From contig NZ_CP104398.1 of NCBI RefSeq assembly GCF_025311495.1, forward strand, positions 558,001 through 622,000: a stretch of 64,000 bases of DNA, given 5' to 3'. Of this stretch, positions 54,090 to 63,320 are shown piece after piece. The number at the start of each line of letters is the position of its first letter. The stretch's first letter is position 1. A program made the position numbers and the translations under genes. Below the pieces are notes generated by a model. That model made no database searches. It was not told the DNA's origin and saw only the letters and a list, made by a program, of their open reading frames with translations. This stretch comes from Limosilactobacillus oris. Its GTDB lineage: Bacteria > Bacillota > Bacilli > Lactobacillales > Lactobacillaceae.

Positions 54090-55358
54090 TTGGATAACGC
54101 ACAAAATAACGCTCCACAAAAGCACCGGAGCAAGGATTTCTGGGGCTTCCCACTAACCGCCCTCACCTACTTCTTCTGTTGGCAAATTATCTTCGGTTAC
54201 CTGACCCTGTGGCTCAAGCAGGTTGCCCACCTGAATGGGGTCGAAGCCGGGGTTATCTTCTCCATGATGTCTGGTTTGTCACTCCTGTTCCAACCAGTCT
54301 TCGGGGTTCTCTCTGATAAGCTGCTCTTCAAGAAGAACCTGGTTTTGACCATTTCCTGTGGTTTAATCCTGGTAGGTCCATACTTTACCTTTGTTTTCCT
54401 GCCACTGATGCACGCAACTAACCGCCTCTTTGTTTCAATCATTACCGGGCTCTACCTCAGTTTTGTCCTGAGTGGTGGGGTCAGCACGATTGAACAATAC
54501 ATGCAACGTGCTAGTTTGGCCAACAAGTTCGAATATGCCCACGCACGGATGGGTGGTTCCCTTGGTGGGGCCATCGCTTCCTTCCTGGGTGGTAAGCTCT
54601 TCCTGTGGCACCCAGATGCAATTTTCTGGGGAATCACCGTTTCTGCAATTATCTTAACTTGCACCTTCTTATTCAGTGACAAGATCCATATGGAAAATGC
54701 TAGTGCCGCGGTAAGCAGCGACGACAAGCTTGACCTGTCCCTGCTCGGCTCCATCTTCAAGCTGCGTAACTTCTGGTTCCTGTGCTTCTTCTACATCGGG
54801 ACCTCAGCCCTGTACGATGTCTTTGACCAACAATTCATCATCTTCTTCAAGGACTTCTTCCACTCTGCAGCAGCTGGTACTACTGCCTACTCTTACATGA
54901 CCACCGCACAAATTGCTCTGGAATTCTTGCTGATGTTCCCAATGCCGTACATCATTAACAAGATTGGGGCCCGGAACGGTCTGATTGCTTACGGGACTAT
55001 CCTGGCAATCCGGATTATCGGTTCTGCCCTGTCACCAAATGTTTACGTCATTGTCGTCCTGCGGTTGCTCGCCGGTTTCGAAATGCCACTGATCCTGACT
55101 TCCATCATGAAGTACATCTCCGGTAGTTTCGACCTTGGCTTGTTTGCGACGGTCTACGCCATCACTTGTAACTTTGCCAAGCAAATCTCCGTCTTCATCT
55201 TCTCGTCCTTAGCTGGTCACTGGTATGACGTTTTAGGTTTCCAGCACACCTACATGATTCTGGGAATCATCGTTGCCGTTGTCACCGTGATTTGCCTGTT
55301 CGGTCTAACTAAGGAAGACCCTGTTCAGGCCGGCGAAGTTAAGGAAGCCAAGAACTAA
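54090..55358 (+). CDS. LacY-type oligosaccharide:H+ symporter
   Basis: About 422 residues, 12 hydrophobic helices, of the oligosaccharide:H+ symporter (LacY/RafB) branch (FLGGKLFLWHPDAIFW, FDQQFIIFFKDFF, GFEMPLILTSIMKYISG). A TTG at 54090 lies about 9 nt after GAAAGGA; a TTG at 54084 is too close. With the cytoplasmic GH43 it would form an import-then-hydrolyse pathway for arabino-oligosaccharides. The substrate is inferred. Confidence 0.85.
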   Translation: MDNAQNNAPQKHRSKDFWGFPLTALTYFFCWQIIFGYLTLWLKQVAHLNGVEAGVIFSMMSGLSLLFQPVFGVLSDKLLFKKNLVLTISCGLILVGPYFTFVFLPLMHATNRLFVSIITGLYLSFVLSGGVSTIEQYMQRASLANKFEYAHARMGGSLGGAIASFLGGKLFLWHPDAIFWGITVSAIILTCTFLFSDKIHMENASAAVSSDDKLDLSLLGSIFKLRNFWFLCFFYIGTSALYDVFDQQFIIFFKDFFHSAAAGTTAYSYMTTAQIALEFLLMFPMPYIINKIGARNGLIAYGTILAIRIIGSALSPNVYVIVVLRLLAGFEMPLILTSIMKYISGSFDLGLFATVYAITCNFAKQISVFIFSSLAGHWYDVLGFQHTYMILGIIVAVVTVICLFGLTKEDPVQAGEVKEAKN

Positions 55359-55390
55359 ACTACTTTACACCTACACCCCAAATACACCTC

Positions 55391-55450
55391 ACAAAGGGGC
55401 TTCAGAGTTCGGCTTTGCCGAGCACTGAAGCCCCTTTGTGTACTGCGCTT
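55391..55450 (+). terminator. Palindromic terminator, copy of the 53-bp repeat
   Basis: Long hairpin (16-bp outer stem CACAAAGGGGCTTCAG / CTGAAGCCCCTTTGTG, inner GTTCGGC..GCCGAGC) with TTTTTT about 10 nt later. 55398-55450 is identical to the reverse complement of 27773-27825. Confidence 0.88.
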
Positions 55451-55490
55451 TTTTGTTAAAGTAATAGTAGCCTGTCTGGAGTAATTTAGT

Positions 55491-56378
55491 CTACTTAAAG
55501 AAGTCTGGATCCTGGTATTCAGGGTTAGGGTAGTGATAGAAGCCCTGGCCGGCCTCAACCCCGGTATGACCAGCGTCAATCATCGGCTTTAGCTTGTCAG
55601 CAATCTTCTTAAAGAGCTCATTATGGGTCTGCTCATACTGGTTCAGCACCACCGCGTAGGTTGTCCGCAAGCCCACGATGTCCTGAATCATAAACGGTCC
55701 CAGCGGCGAACCGTTGGAAATCATCCAATCCTTATCAATCGTGTGCGGGTCAGCAACCCCGTTTGCCCACAGTGCCATGGCGGCATTCAGGAGTGGAACC
55801 AGGAGTGCATTCATGATATAGCCGTGCTGTTCCTTCTTCAATACTACCGGTACCATCTTGATTGACCGGGCAAAGACTACCAGGTCATCAATCACTTCCG
55901 GCTTCGTTTGCGGGTTGCCAACGATTTCGGCCACGTTGTGCTTCCAGATATGGTTGGCAAAGTGCAAGTGGGCAAAACGGTCGGGCCGGTCAGTAAAACC
56001 GACCAGCTCACTCGGGATAAAGGTCGAGGAATTACTGGTCAAAATCGTCTTTTCCGGCAACAGTGGGCATAGTTCTTCATAGAAAGCCTTCTTGATTTCC
56101 ACTGACTCAGAAACGGATTCAATCACCAGGTCGGCATCCGCCACTGTTGCTTTCAGATCGTTGCTAATGCTGACGATGTTGTCCATCGCCGCTTGGTAGT
56201 CTTCTTCAGTCGCATCCATCTCCTTCATGAACGGCTCCTTAATCGCTGCCAACCGTCGCTCGGCCCGGTCGGTGTGCCGGTTCCAAATCTTAACCTGGTA
56301 GCCATAGCGAGCCGCCTGAAAGGCAATCTGGCTCCCTAAGACTCCCGCACCAGCAATTACCACATTCTTAATTTCCAT
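55491..56378 (-). CDS. 3-hydroxyacyl-CoA dehydrogenase-type oxidoreductase
   Basis: 295 residues: NAD-binding GAGVLGSQIAFQAARYG, EVSEsv-type VIESVSESVEIKK, SNSSTFIPSEL, and HLHFANHIWKHNVAEIVG, followed by the C-terminal helical domain (SNGSPLGPFMIQDIVGL). Related to 3-hydroxybutyryl-CoA dehydrogenase and to L-gulonate/carnitine dehydrogenases. No beta-oxidation genes lie nearby, so the substrate may be a small hydroxy acid. Monocistronic. Confidence 0.88.
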   Translation of the reverse strand: MEIKNVVIAGAGVLGSQIAFQAARYGYQVKIWNRHTDRAERRLAAIKEPFMKEMDATEEDYQAAMDNIVSISNDLKATVADADLVIESVSESVEIKKAFYEELCPLLPEKTILTSNSSTFIPSELVGFTDRPDRFAHLHFANHIWKHNVAEIVGNPQTKPEVIDDLVVFARSIKMVPVVLKKEQHGYIMNALLVPLLNAAMALWANGVADPHTIDKDWMISNGSPLGPFMIQDIVGLRTTYAVVLNQYEQTHNELFKKIADKLKPMIDAGHTGVEAGQGFYHYPNPEYQDPDFFK

Positions 56379-56479
56379 AACAACGCCTCCTTAGTTTCTC
56401 TGTCTTTAGTCTATCATTTCTTGGAAGCGTTTTCTATAAATCTGGTTGCAGGCCCCTAAAGTTTATTTGCTAGCACAAA

Positions 56480-56520
56480 AAGGACTTCCAAAGCTGGCTG
56501 TGTCGTGCTTTGGAAGTCCT
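56480..56520. terminator. Terminator of the RDV-repeat gene
   Basis: Stem AAGGACTTCCAAAGC / GCTTTGGAAGTCCTT, about 15 nt past the stop of the surface-protein gene. Confidence 0.85.
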
Positions 56521-56534
56521 TGATATCCTAATTT

Positions 56535-59500
56535 TTAATTAAAGAAGTCGTGACCATCACCATAATTAACCATGTCCTGGTTGATTTGACCCAGGTAGTA
56601 GGACTGCTGAACGGCATCACTGCCATCCTCACCAGCAGCATAGCGACTAATCAGGGTGTAGCGGTGCCCAAAGGCAAACTGTGGCGTCTGCAAGCCAATC
56701 TTAAAGCCCGACTCGCCAGCATTCTGGTACTGGTTGCCATAGAGGCGGGCAATATCTGGGCGGCTCGTGTCCCGGGCCGGCAACATTGGGTTCCCGTAGG
56801 TCGCACCGCCGACCTGCTGGCCAGTCGTGTTATCAATTAACATGATGTCGTGGTACGGGCGACCAGTAACGGCATTCGAGGCGTGCCAGCCGCTAGCAAA
56901 GAAAAAGATCCGGTTCGGGTTATCGGAGCTCAGGGCCGGGTTGATGAAGACCGCCCACTTGTCGAGTGCGCCGACCCCATCACCGGTCCCCCGGACAGCC
57001 CGGGAAGCTGGTTGGGCCGCCGTGAATGTCTGCGGGGCAAACCAGTAGTCCGTCGCATTGCCGTTACCAGCCGGGTCAGTAGTCCAGCGACTGACGATTG
57101 CGAGCCGGTGGCCATCAAGCTGGGCCGGATCAAAGGCAAAGTTGACGTTGAAGCCGGACTCCCCAGCATTCAGAATTGTCGGGAAGGCCCGGGCGACGTC
57201 CGGACGTTGTACCAGCGGCGTTTCCACCCGGCTAACCTCGTAACCCGTTGTTTGGTCGAAGAGGATGACGTAGTGGTATTGCTTGCCAAGGGCCTGGTTA
57301 GAAGCGTGCCAGCCGGTCACGGTCAGTTGACCATTGTTGAGACTAAAGCCATCCAGGCTGGCCCGGTTGCTCTGGTCACTAACCAGCAGTTGCGGTGCGA
57401 ACCAGTAGTCGACATAGTCGCTGTTCTCGTTGCCAGCGGAAGTCCAACGACTGATGATTTGAATCTGGTCATGGGCCATTTCCGGTTGAAAATCAAAAGC
57501 GGCACTGAAACCGGAATCAGCGGCGTTATAAATCGTTGGAAAGGCCTTCGCAACGTCAGGCCGGGCCAGGCGGCCAACAGTTTGCCGACCAAGTTCCCGG
57601 TGCTGGGTGGCATCATACAGGATGATCACGTGCTCATCAGTTCCCATCTGGTTGGTAGCGTGCCAACCGCTAACACGAAGCTGGTTGCCGCTAAGAGAAA
57701 TATTATCTAAGTTAGCGTGATTTCCCTGGTCGAGCCGCATTGCAGGCATCCAGTAGTCGGTGTGATTACCTTCACCGTTAGTAGCATCATCAGAGTAACG
57801 AGAGATAATGCTCAGTGAATGCTGGCTCGTGCTTTGAAGGAGGGCAAACCGGGCCTCAAAACCGGACCGATTACTATCGAGGACGTTTTGGTACTGACGC
57901 GCAACGTCCGGCCGCTGGATCGGTTGGGTGGCAAAGTGCGGGTTCCCGTAAAAGTCACTGGCCTGGTCCTTGACTGGCATCCGAACGACCTCCTGGTGGG
58001 TATCGTTATCGTAGAGGATGACCCAGTGGTAAGGCTGGGCAAGGCTATTCCCCGCAACGTGCCAGCCGGAAACGACGAGGTCGATCCCGGTCCCGTTAGT
58101 ACCGCGCTCCGCATGGTAGTTGTCAACCCAGCCGGCATTGACCTGGCTGTTGACTAAGCGGGGAACGGCCATCCAGCAGTCGGTCCGGTTGCCCTCCCCG
58201 TTAACGGCATCATCGGAGTAGCGGGCAATCACGGAAAGGTTGTGACCCAATTCGGCACGGGACAGGGTAAAGGTGCCGTCAAAGCCGGATTGACCACTGT
58301 TGGCAATTCCCGGAAAGGCACGGGCAACATCGGGACGGCTGACAACGTAATTATCAGCATCTGAGAGCTTAACCCGCTGAATTTCGGAATTGGTGGTGTT
58401 ATCAAAGAGGATCAGCCAGTGACTGCCTTCGGTCACACTCCGGCCCGCGGCGTGCCAACCGACAACGTTCAGCTGGATATCACCATTCCGTGAATTAGTG
58501 CTTAAATGGTAGCCATCCAGGTTGGCCTTATTGGCATTCAGGTCGGTGACCGGGTTGAGGTTGTTGAAGTAGTAATCCTGGTACTGACCATTGCCGGCCG
58601 GGTCGTTGCTAAAGCGAGCAATCACCGTCAGACGGTCCCCGTAGGCATAGGTTGGGATGTCCACGTCAGCCGTAAAGCCAGCCGCCTGGCGCCCGTTGGT
58701 GTTCGGGTAAAGGCGGTCAACGTCTGGCCGGTCAACCAACTGGGCTTGGGCCCGGCCAACCTCCCGACCATTGTCCAGCACAATGATGTACGGGTACTGG
58801 TAGTCAGCGCTGGCGGAAGAAACGTGCCAGCCTGCTAAATGGAGCTTGCCGTTTTGCGCGGAGTAACTGTCAAGCCAGCCATTGTTTTGGCTGAGGTCAG
58901 GGGTATCCGGAATGCTGCTCGTTGGGGTGACATAAATCTGAATCGTATCGTCCTGGTCACCTAATTGCCAGTGCTGCCATGAGCTATCACTCGGGTCAAA
59001 TTGGTAGCCAGCTGGCGCGTGGACAGAACTTGCCGCCACCTGGTCGCCGGACTTTCCAGTAAAAGTCTGAGTGCCAACGACTTGCCCTTGAGGGTTTAGG
59101 TATTGGACTACTAAGTTCACGGTTTGAGAATTCAACAACTGGTTGAGGTGATTTTGTTCCGTTTTTAGTTTAGCTTGGTCTTTTGTTAATCGCTGTTGGT
59201 ACTGCTGTAACAGTGACTGAGCCGAATCTAATTCATTCTTAGCCTCTGTTAGTGAATTCCAAAGTGTTTTCCCTTCTTTAGTATACGTGAAGTAATCGTT
59301 AAATTCTTTTTCGTTATTTAGCTTTACAACTTCTTGATCCAACTGTTTCTTGGCAAATTCATAATTTGTTTTTGCCAGTTGGTAATCTTTGTCTAAATTA
59401 GCTAAATTTACTTTTAGATTCGTCCACTCATAATATTGGTCTTCAGTTTTGTGGTATCTGGTCATATCATGGTGGTCTTCTTCAGCAACTTTTAGGTAGT

Positions 59501-60143
59501 AATCTAAATCGGCCCGGTAATGAGTTAAAGGATCATCTGCTAACAATTTAGGATCAATGTTATTTAGAATTTGGGTGAGTTGCTCAAAACGTTCCTCTTT
59601 TGCACGTCTATTAGCAGGTTGTATTTCAGCACTTAATTTTTGATACTCCTGATTAGCTTTATCATACGAGCTTTTGTAAAATGAGTAGTCATTTTCTCGA
59701 GCAACCTTTAATGCATGGTCATAAGAAGCCTGTGCACTTTGATAATTTCTATTAGCGCTATCATAAGTTTCTTGCTGCTGATTAACCTGCTCCTGGTCTT
59801 GTTTAATGGCGGCCTGTCGTGCATCAACTACCTTTTGCTGTTCTGCCGCGGTCGATGCATTTGTGTTCTGAGTATCTAGCCAGCCAGAAACGGAACCATT
59901 AACGGTTGGGTACCCATCATAACTACCATCGACTGAACTATTAGTTGACGCTGATTGCGCAGTCGCAGTAACATTAACTGCCGGTTGACTAGTCAGCGCA
60001 TCGGTTACAACCGGTTGGCTTTGCTCGGTCGTATCCGCATGAACCGAGGCCGTTGCCAAAGCAGTCCCGGCAGCAACCGCAAAGAGGGTTGCAACCAGCC
60101 AGTTTTTGCCGGCTTTGTATAGTTTCTTATGTTCTTTTGCCAT
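56535..60143 (-). CDS. KxYKxGKxW-signal surface protein with six RDV repeats
   Basis: 1202 residues. Signal peptide 1-~36 with KxYKxGKxW (K7-LYKAGKN-W15), cleaved near SVHA-D. A Ser/Thr/Asn linker follows, then a charged coiled-coil segment (~100-340), a MucBP-like module (~342-406) and six ~110-residue repeats (~420-1180). Each repeat ends in the glucansucrase RDV motif, R-P-D-V-x12-SGF-x19-20-R-(Y/F/W)-(S/T/A); RPDV/I starts at residues 472, 603, 744, 861, 980 and 1128. Each repeat also has a GWHxxx motif. No LPxTG anchor and no GH70 catalytic domain. Secreted and probably non-covalently cell-bound; a glucan- or host-binding adhesin role is inferred. The coiled-coil DNA is much more AT-rich than the repeats. 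Confidence 0.85.
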   Translation of the reverse strand: MAKEHKKLYKAGKNWLVATLFAVAAGTALATASVHADTTEQSQPVVTDALTSQPAVNVTATAQSASTNSSVDGSYDGYPTVNGSVSGWLDTQNTNASTAAEQQKVVDARQAAIKQDQEQVNQQQETYDSANRNYQSAQASYDHALKVARENDYSFYKSSYDKANQEYQKLSAEIQPANRRAKEERFEQLTQILNNIDPKLLADDPLTHYRADLDYYLKVAEEDHHDMTRYHKTEDQYYEWTNLKVNLANLDKDYQLAKTNYEFAKKQLDQEVVKLNNEKEFNDYFTYTKEGKTLWNSLTEAKNELDSAQSLLQQYQQRLTKDQAKLKTEQNHLNQLLNSQTVNLVVQYLNPQGQVVGTQTFTGKSGDQVAASSVHAPAGYQFDPSDSSWQHWQLGDQDDTIQIYVTPTSSIPDTPDLSQNNGWLDSYSAQNGKLHLAGWHVSSASADYQYPYIIVLDNGREVGRAQAQLVDRPDVDRLYPNTNGRQAAGFTADVDIPTYAYGDRLTVIARFSNDPAGNGQYQDYYFNNLNPVTDLNANKANLDGYHLSTNSRNGDIQLNVVGWHAAGRSVTEGSHWLILFDNTTNSEIQRVKLSDADNYVVSRPDVARAFPGIANSGQSGFDGTFTLSRAELGHNLSVIARYSDDAVNGEGNRTDCWMAVPRLVNSQVNAGWVDNYHAERGTNGTGIDLVVSGWHVAGNSLAQPYHWVILYDNDTHQEVVRMPVKDQASDFYGNPHFATQPIQRPDVARQYQNVLDSNRSGFEARFALLQSTSQHSLSIISRYSDDATNGEGNHTDYWMPAMRLDQGNHANLDNISLSGNQLRVSGWHATNQMGTDEHVIILYDATQHRELGRQTVGRLARPDVAKAFPTIYNAADSGFSAAFDFQPEMAHDQIQIISRWTSAGNENSDYVDYWFAPQLLVSDQSNRASLDGFSLNNGQLTVTGWHASNQALGKQYHYVILFDQTTGYEVSRVETPLVQRPDVARAFPTILNAGESGFNVNFAFDPAQLDGHRLAIVSRWTTDPAGNGNATDYWFAPQTFTAAQPASRAVRGTGDGVGALDKWAVFINPALSSDNPNRIFFFASGWHASNAVTGRPYHDIMLIDNTTGQQVGGATYGNPMLPARDTSRPDIARLYGNQYQNAGESGFKIGLQTPQFAFGHRYTLISRYAAGEDGSDAVQQSYYLGQINQDMVNYGDGHDFFN

Positions 60144-60254
60144 TAAAAAATCTCCCCATCTCCGAAGTAAAATAACACCACTTATTTTAGCTCAATCTAC
60201 TAAAGTCACGTTTCATTCAACGGTAGTATTGTGCATTAAACGGGACTTTTTTAA

Positions 60255-60376
60255 ATCATAACCACCCGTCGAACGGGTGGTTTGCACATCGGCTATAAGC
60301 CGAAACGAAAAGCCGGCGTCTCAAGCCAAAATGCTCTGACTACTTCGCTGCTACTTTAAGTAGCGTTTGTGCTCCT
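60255..60376 (-). mobile_element. IS200/IS605 end
   Basis: Beyond the transposase stop are small hairpins typical of IS200/IS605 ends, including ACCACCCGT / ACGGGTGGT (60261-60281) and GGCTATAAGCC. The element end was not located exactly. Confidence 0.55.
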
Positions 60377-60737
60377 TCACTTACCCTTAAAAGGGTCTGA
60401 GTATTCTGTACTTGTTAACTTGTCTATTGAAATATCATGCTTTTCCTGGTCTCGGATATATTTCTTAATTGTGGCTTCATTCATGCCAACTGTACTTAGG
60501 TAATATCCTTCTGCCCAGAAGTAGCGATTCCCAAACTTATACTTCAAATTGGCGTGACGATCAAACATCATCAATGCACTTTTTCCTTTTAGGTATCCCA
60601 TGAACTGCGAAACACTCAACTTTGGTGGGATACTTACTAGTAAGTGTACGTGATCAGGCATCATATGCCCTTCTATAATTGCTACACCTTTATAGTTGCA
60701 CAATAGTTTGATGTAATCTCTGAGATCTTTTCGATAT

Positions 60738-61792
60738 GGCAGATTGCAAGAAATAACTTGAACGAATTTAATGACGTAAATTAAGCAGGAAGATCTCGAT
60801 TGGTGTGCGCCAGTTAAGACATTTAAGTGGCCGGAAATTCAGATACCAATTGATTTGAACCAGCTGGCGATCGCTCAGCTCTTCAATAGCTTGTCCCTTG
60901 GGAATAAATCGTCGCAAAACTCGGTTACGATTCTCATTACTACCGCGTTCATGTGGTGAATAAGCATGGGCAAAATAAACCGGAGTACCAGTTTGCCGTT
61001 CAATTGTCTGATAGTTAGCGAACTCTTTACCATGATCCACGGTAAGCGTCTTGAGCTTGTCTTGAAGTTGACTAGCTAGTTCAACTACGGCTTGAGTCAT
61101 GGACTGACTGTCGCGGCCATGGAGCCGTTTAACAATTGTCAGGCGACTCTTACGCTCCACAAAAGTAGCCACAGCTTGACCTTTACGCTTGCCAGAAAGC
61201 ACGGTGTCAGCTTCAAAGTGGCCAAATTCCTGGCGAGTTTCGATTTTATGAGGACGCTCCTCAATTGAGCGGCCGTGACTGAATGTACCACGCTTTTCTT
61301 TAGCGCGATGGCGACGTATTCCATGATCAGGCAAATCAGATAACTGCACATCAAGCCATTTTTGATCAATCCAGTTATAAACCGTCTTGTAGGCAATCCC
61401 CACCACATGGGCAACTTGTTCAGGGGACCACTTCTGGACTTGAATCCTTTCCTCGACCAAGTGTTTAAGGTTTTTAGTGAGCGAAGACTTCCGCCTCCGT
61501 TGACTAACCTTTTGTTCAAAGTCAGTTTGCGCTAGCTCAGCCTGGTACTCACTATTTAGCCGGTGAAGTTCGTTAAAGATGGTGGTCTTACTAAAGCCTA
61601 AGTAGTTAGCGATGTATCGCAAAGAACGTCCTTCATTATGAAGCGTTTCAATGACAACGCGGTGCTGGAATGATAAAATAGTGGTGCCCATCAAGGTCCT
61701 TCTTTCTAATGGAATGTTGAGGTAACACCATTAAAGACCTTGATGGGTTTTTCTGTCCACTTAAATGTTCAACTTAAATTTTACAATCTGCC
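60738..61792 (-). mobile_element. IS30-family insertion sequence (copy B)
   Basis: 1055 bp bounded by inverted repeats GGCAGATTG(C/T)AA (left 60738, right end 61792) and flanked by ATAT at 60734-60737 and 61793-61796, a likely 4-bp target duplication. It splits the IS200 tnpA codons for NQY and RKDL. Confidence 0.9.
60768..61691 (-). CDS. IS30-family transposase (copy B)
   Basis: 307 residues from ATG 61691 (a TTG precedes it). Helix-turn-helix (RSLRYIANYLGFSKTTIFNEL) and DDE domain: D162 (EFGHFEADTV), then LTVDHGKEF and RGSNENRNRVLRRF. The frame is intact, so the element may still be mobile. Belongs to a different IS30 subgroup from the copy at 34049. Confidence 0.93.
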   Translation of the reverse strand: MGTTILSFQHRVVIETLHNEGRSLRYIANYLGFSKTTIFNELHRLNSEYQAELAQTDFEQKVSQRRRKSSLTKNLKHLVEERIQVQKWSPEQVAHVVGIAYKTVYNWIDQKWLDVQLSDLPDHGIRRHRAKEKRGTFSHGRSIEERPHKIETRQEFGHFEADTVLSGKRKGQAVATFVERKSRLTIVKRLHGRDSQSMTQAVVELASQLQDKLKTLTVDHGKEFANYQTIERQTGTPVYFAHAYSPHERGSNENRNRVLRRFIPKGQAIEELSDRQLVQINWYLNFRPLKCLNWRTPIEIFLLNLRH

Positions 61793-61894
61793 ATATTGAT
61801 TGAATATTATTTTACGTCTATACTTTGGAATGAATACGATATGGTACTTACATAACTGTGAAGTGCAAGACAAAAGTTAGGCAAAATTGAAATA

Positions 61895-62763
61895 TTAAGC
61901 TGCTAAGGTATGATTTCGGTACTCAACCGGAGTCATACCTTTTGTTTTTAAGGTCGTTCTGACGTTGTTAAAGTACTGAACATACTTCTGGGAAAGTTCA
62001 GTTAGTTCTGTAATATCCTTACATGGTGGAAAGCCAGCCAGTAATTCCGTCTTAAATAAGTGAAAGGAACTTTCTATCGGAGCGTTATCCAAGCAGTTTC
62101 CTTTCCGTGACATTCTTTGAATAAACCGATGATCCACTAACTTTTGGGTATAGTAAGCTAACTGGTAATGCCAGCCTTGATCTGAATGGATAATTGGTTG
62201 GGCATCATCAGGTAAATGGTCGATTAATTCTGTCAGAGTTCGCATAATCAAATCTTTACTGGGTCTGGTGTTAATCTGAAAGGCCAGAATCTCTTGACTC
62301 GCTTCGTCAATCATTACCGAGATATAAGCCCATTGATGATTGGCTAAACGAACCTGCGTCACATCAGTATGAATAACCTGGTAAGGCCAAACTTCATTGA
62401 ACTCTTGCTTTAATTTATTGTCTGCAACCTGACCAACAGTGCCATGATATGATGAATATTTACCATTCCGATGGCGATTGTATAAGCTTACTTGTATGTC
62501 TAATTCACGCATTAACTTCCGAATTGTATCACCCAAATGTAATTTAAGTTTGTCCATTCTGCTTGAATGCGACGATAGCCCGCTGTCCAACGCCCTCGGA
62601 TTTGAAACTGTTGAGCGATTTGAAGAATTACTTTCTTCACTTCACGATATTTATCATGACGATTAGCGATGCGTTTCCGTTCATCGTGATAGGTTGCCTT
62701 AGCTAGTTCCGTTGCTTTAAGCAGGTCGCCAATCTTATAGCGCTGTTTCTTAGGTAGTGATGC
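61895..62763 (-). pseudogene. IS3 orfB transposase, frameshifted
   Basis: DDE integrase with IHTDVTQVRLANHQWAYISVMIDEAS, PIIHSDQGWHYQL and the Glu region APIESSFHLFKTEL. The N-terminal part (YKIGDLLKATELAKATYHD, GRWTAGYRRIQAE) is in a different frame from the rest; a single T seems lost near 62553-62558. An in-frame TAA at 62764 closes the upstream side. Confidence 0.85.
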
Positions 62764-62942
62764 TTAATCGTCCCTGATCGGATCCACTATTTGGGTTTTC
62801 TGCCTGGCTTTGAGGGTCCGAACAGGGACAGCGATTTTTTTAAGATATCGCGCTCCAGTTTGGTATCATAGAGTTCACGGTTCTTCTTCGCTAGTTCTTC
62901 TTTTAACCGTTCTAACTCACTTTTATTAGCGAGTTGACGTGC

Positions 62943-63320
62943 CTACTTTTTAGTATGTTTCATTTTAGACAGCCTACCTTTCGGGTGAGGCTTCAAAGCT
63001 GTAATCCCGACCCGTTCAAATTGTGAGCACCATACAGAAATTTGTGCTGGTAAGACATCAAAACGAGCCGCTACTTCAGCCATTGAATCCTCATGAGTTT
63101 GGTAGTAGTCTATCACACTTAATTTGAAATCAGTGGTAAAGGTTCGCTTATGTCGGTGAGGTTTAAAGGCATCAATCCCGTTCAACCGATACCTTTGAAT
63201 CCATTCAGCTATTCGACGCCTACTAATTTGATATTTGTCACTTAAAACATAAGTACTTTGCGAAGTTGATAGGTATTCATTAACAATTTGCGCCTTTAAT
63301 TCAGGTTTGTATTTGACCAT
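62943..63320 (-). pseudogene. IS3 orfA, cut by a nonsense codon
   Basis: Helix-turn-helix protein (MVKYKPELKAQIVNEYL, YQISRRRIAEWIQRYRLNG, SMAEVAARFDVLPAQISVW). A TAG at 62943 stops it after 125 residues, but the same frame continues into a typical orfA leucine-zipper region (RQLANKSELERLKEELAKKN), so the original gene was about 175 codons. Confidence 0.75.

Larger units (their letters stand above)
60377..61858 (-). pseudogene. tnpA: IS200/IS605 transposase TnpA, interrupted and 5'-truncated
   Basis: HUH Y1 transposase in two pieces. The C-terminal part (60377-60737) encodes RKDLRDYIKLLCNYKGV, GHMMPDHVHLLVSIPP (HUH His-x-His) and the region of the catalytic Tyr (AEGYYLSTVGMNEATI). The N-terminal part (61793-61858) encodes LCKYHIVFIPKYRRKIIFNQY. 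Between them lies a complete IS30 element flanked by ATAT. The true start has been removed by the IS3 boundary at 61859. Family length is about 150 residues. Non-functional here. Confidence 0.88.

Noticed and set aside
56850-57710. 286-codon plus-strand frame opposite the RDV-repeat gene
   Set aside because: Arises from the repetitive, GC-rich minus-strand coding sequence; its repeats mirror the RDV units.
56535-60143. CRISPR-like periodic repeat in the surface-protein gene
   Set aside because: The periodicity is ~300-420 bp, coding and diverged between units; it is protein-domain repetition, not a CRISPR array.
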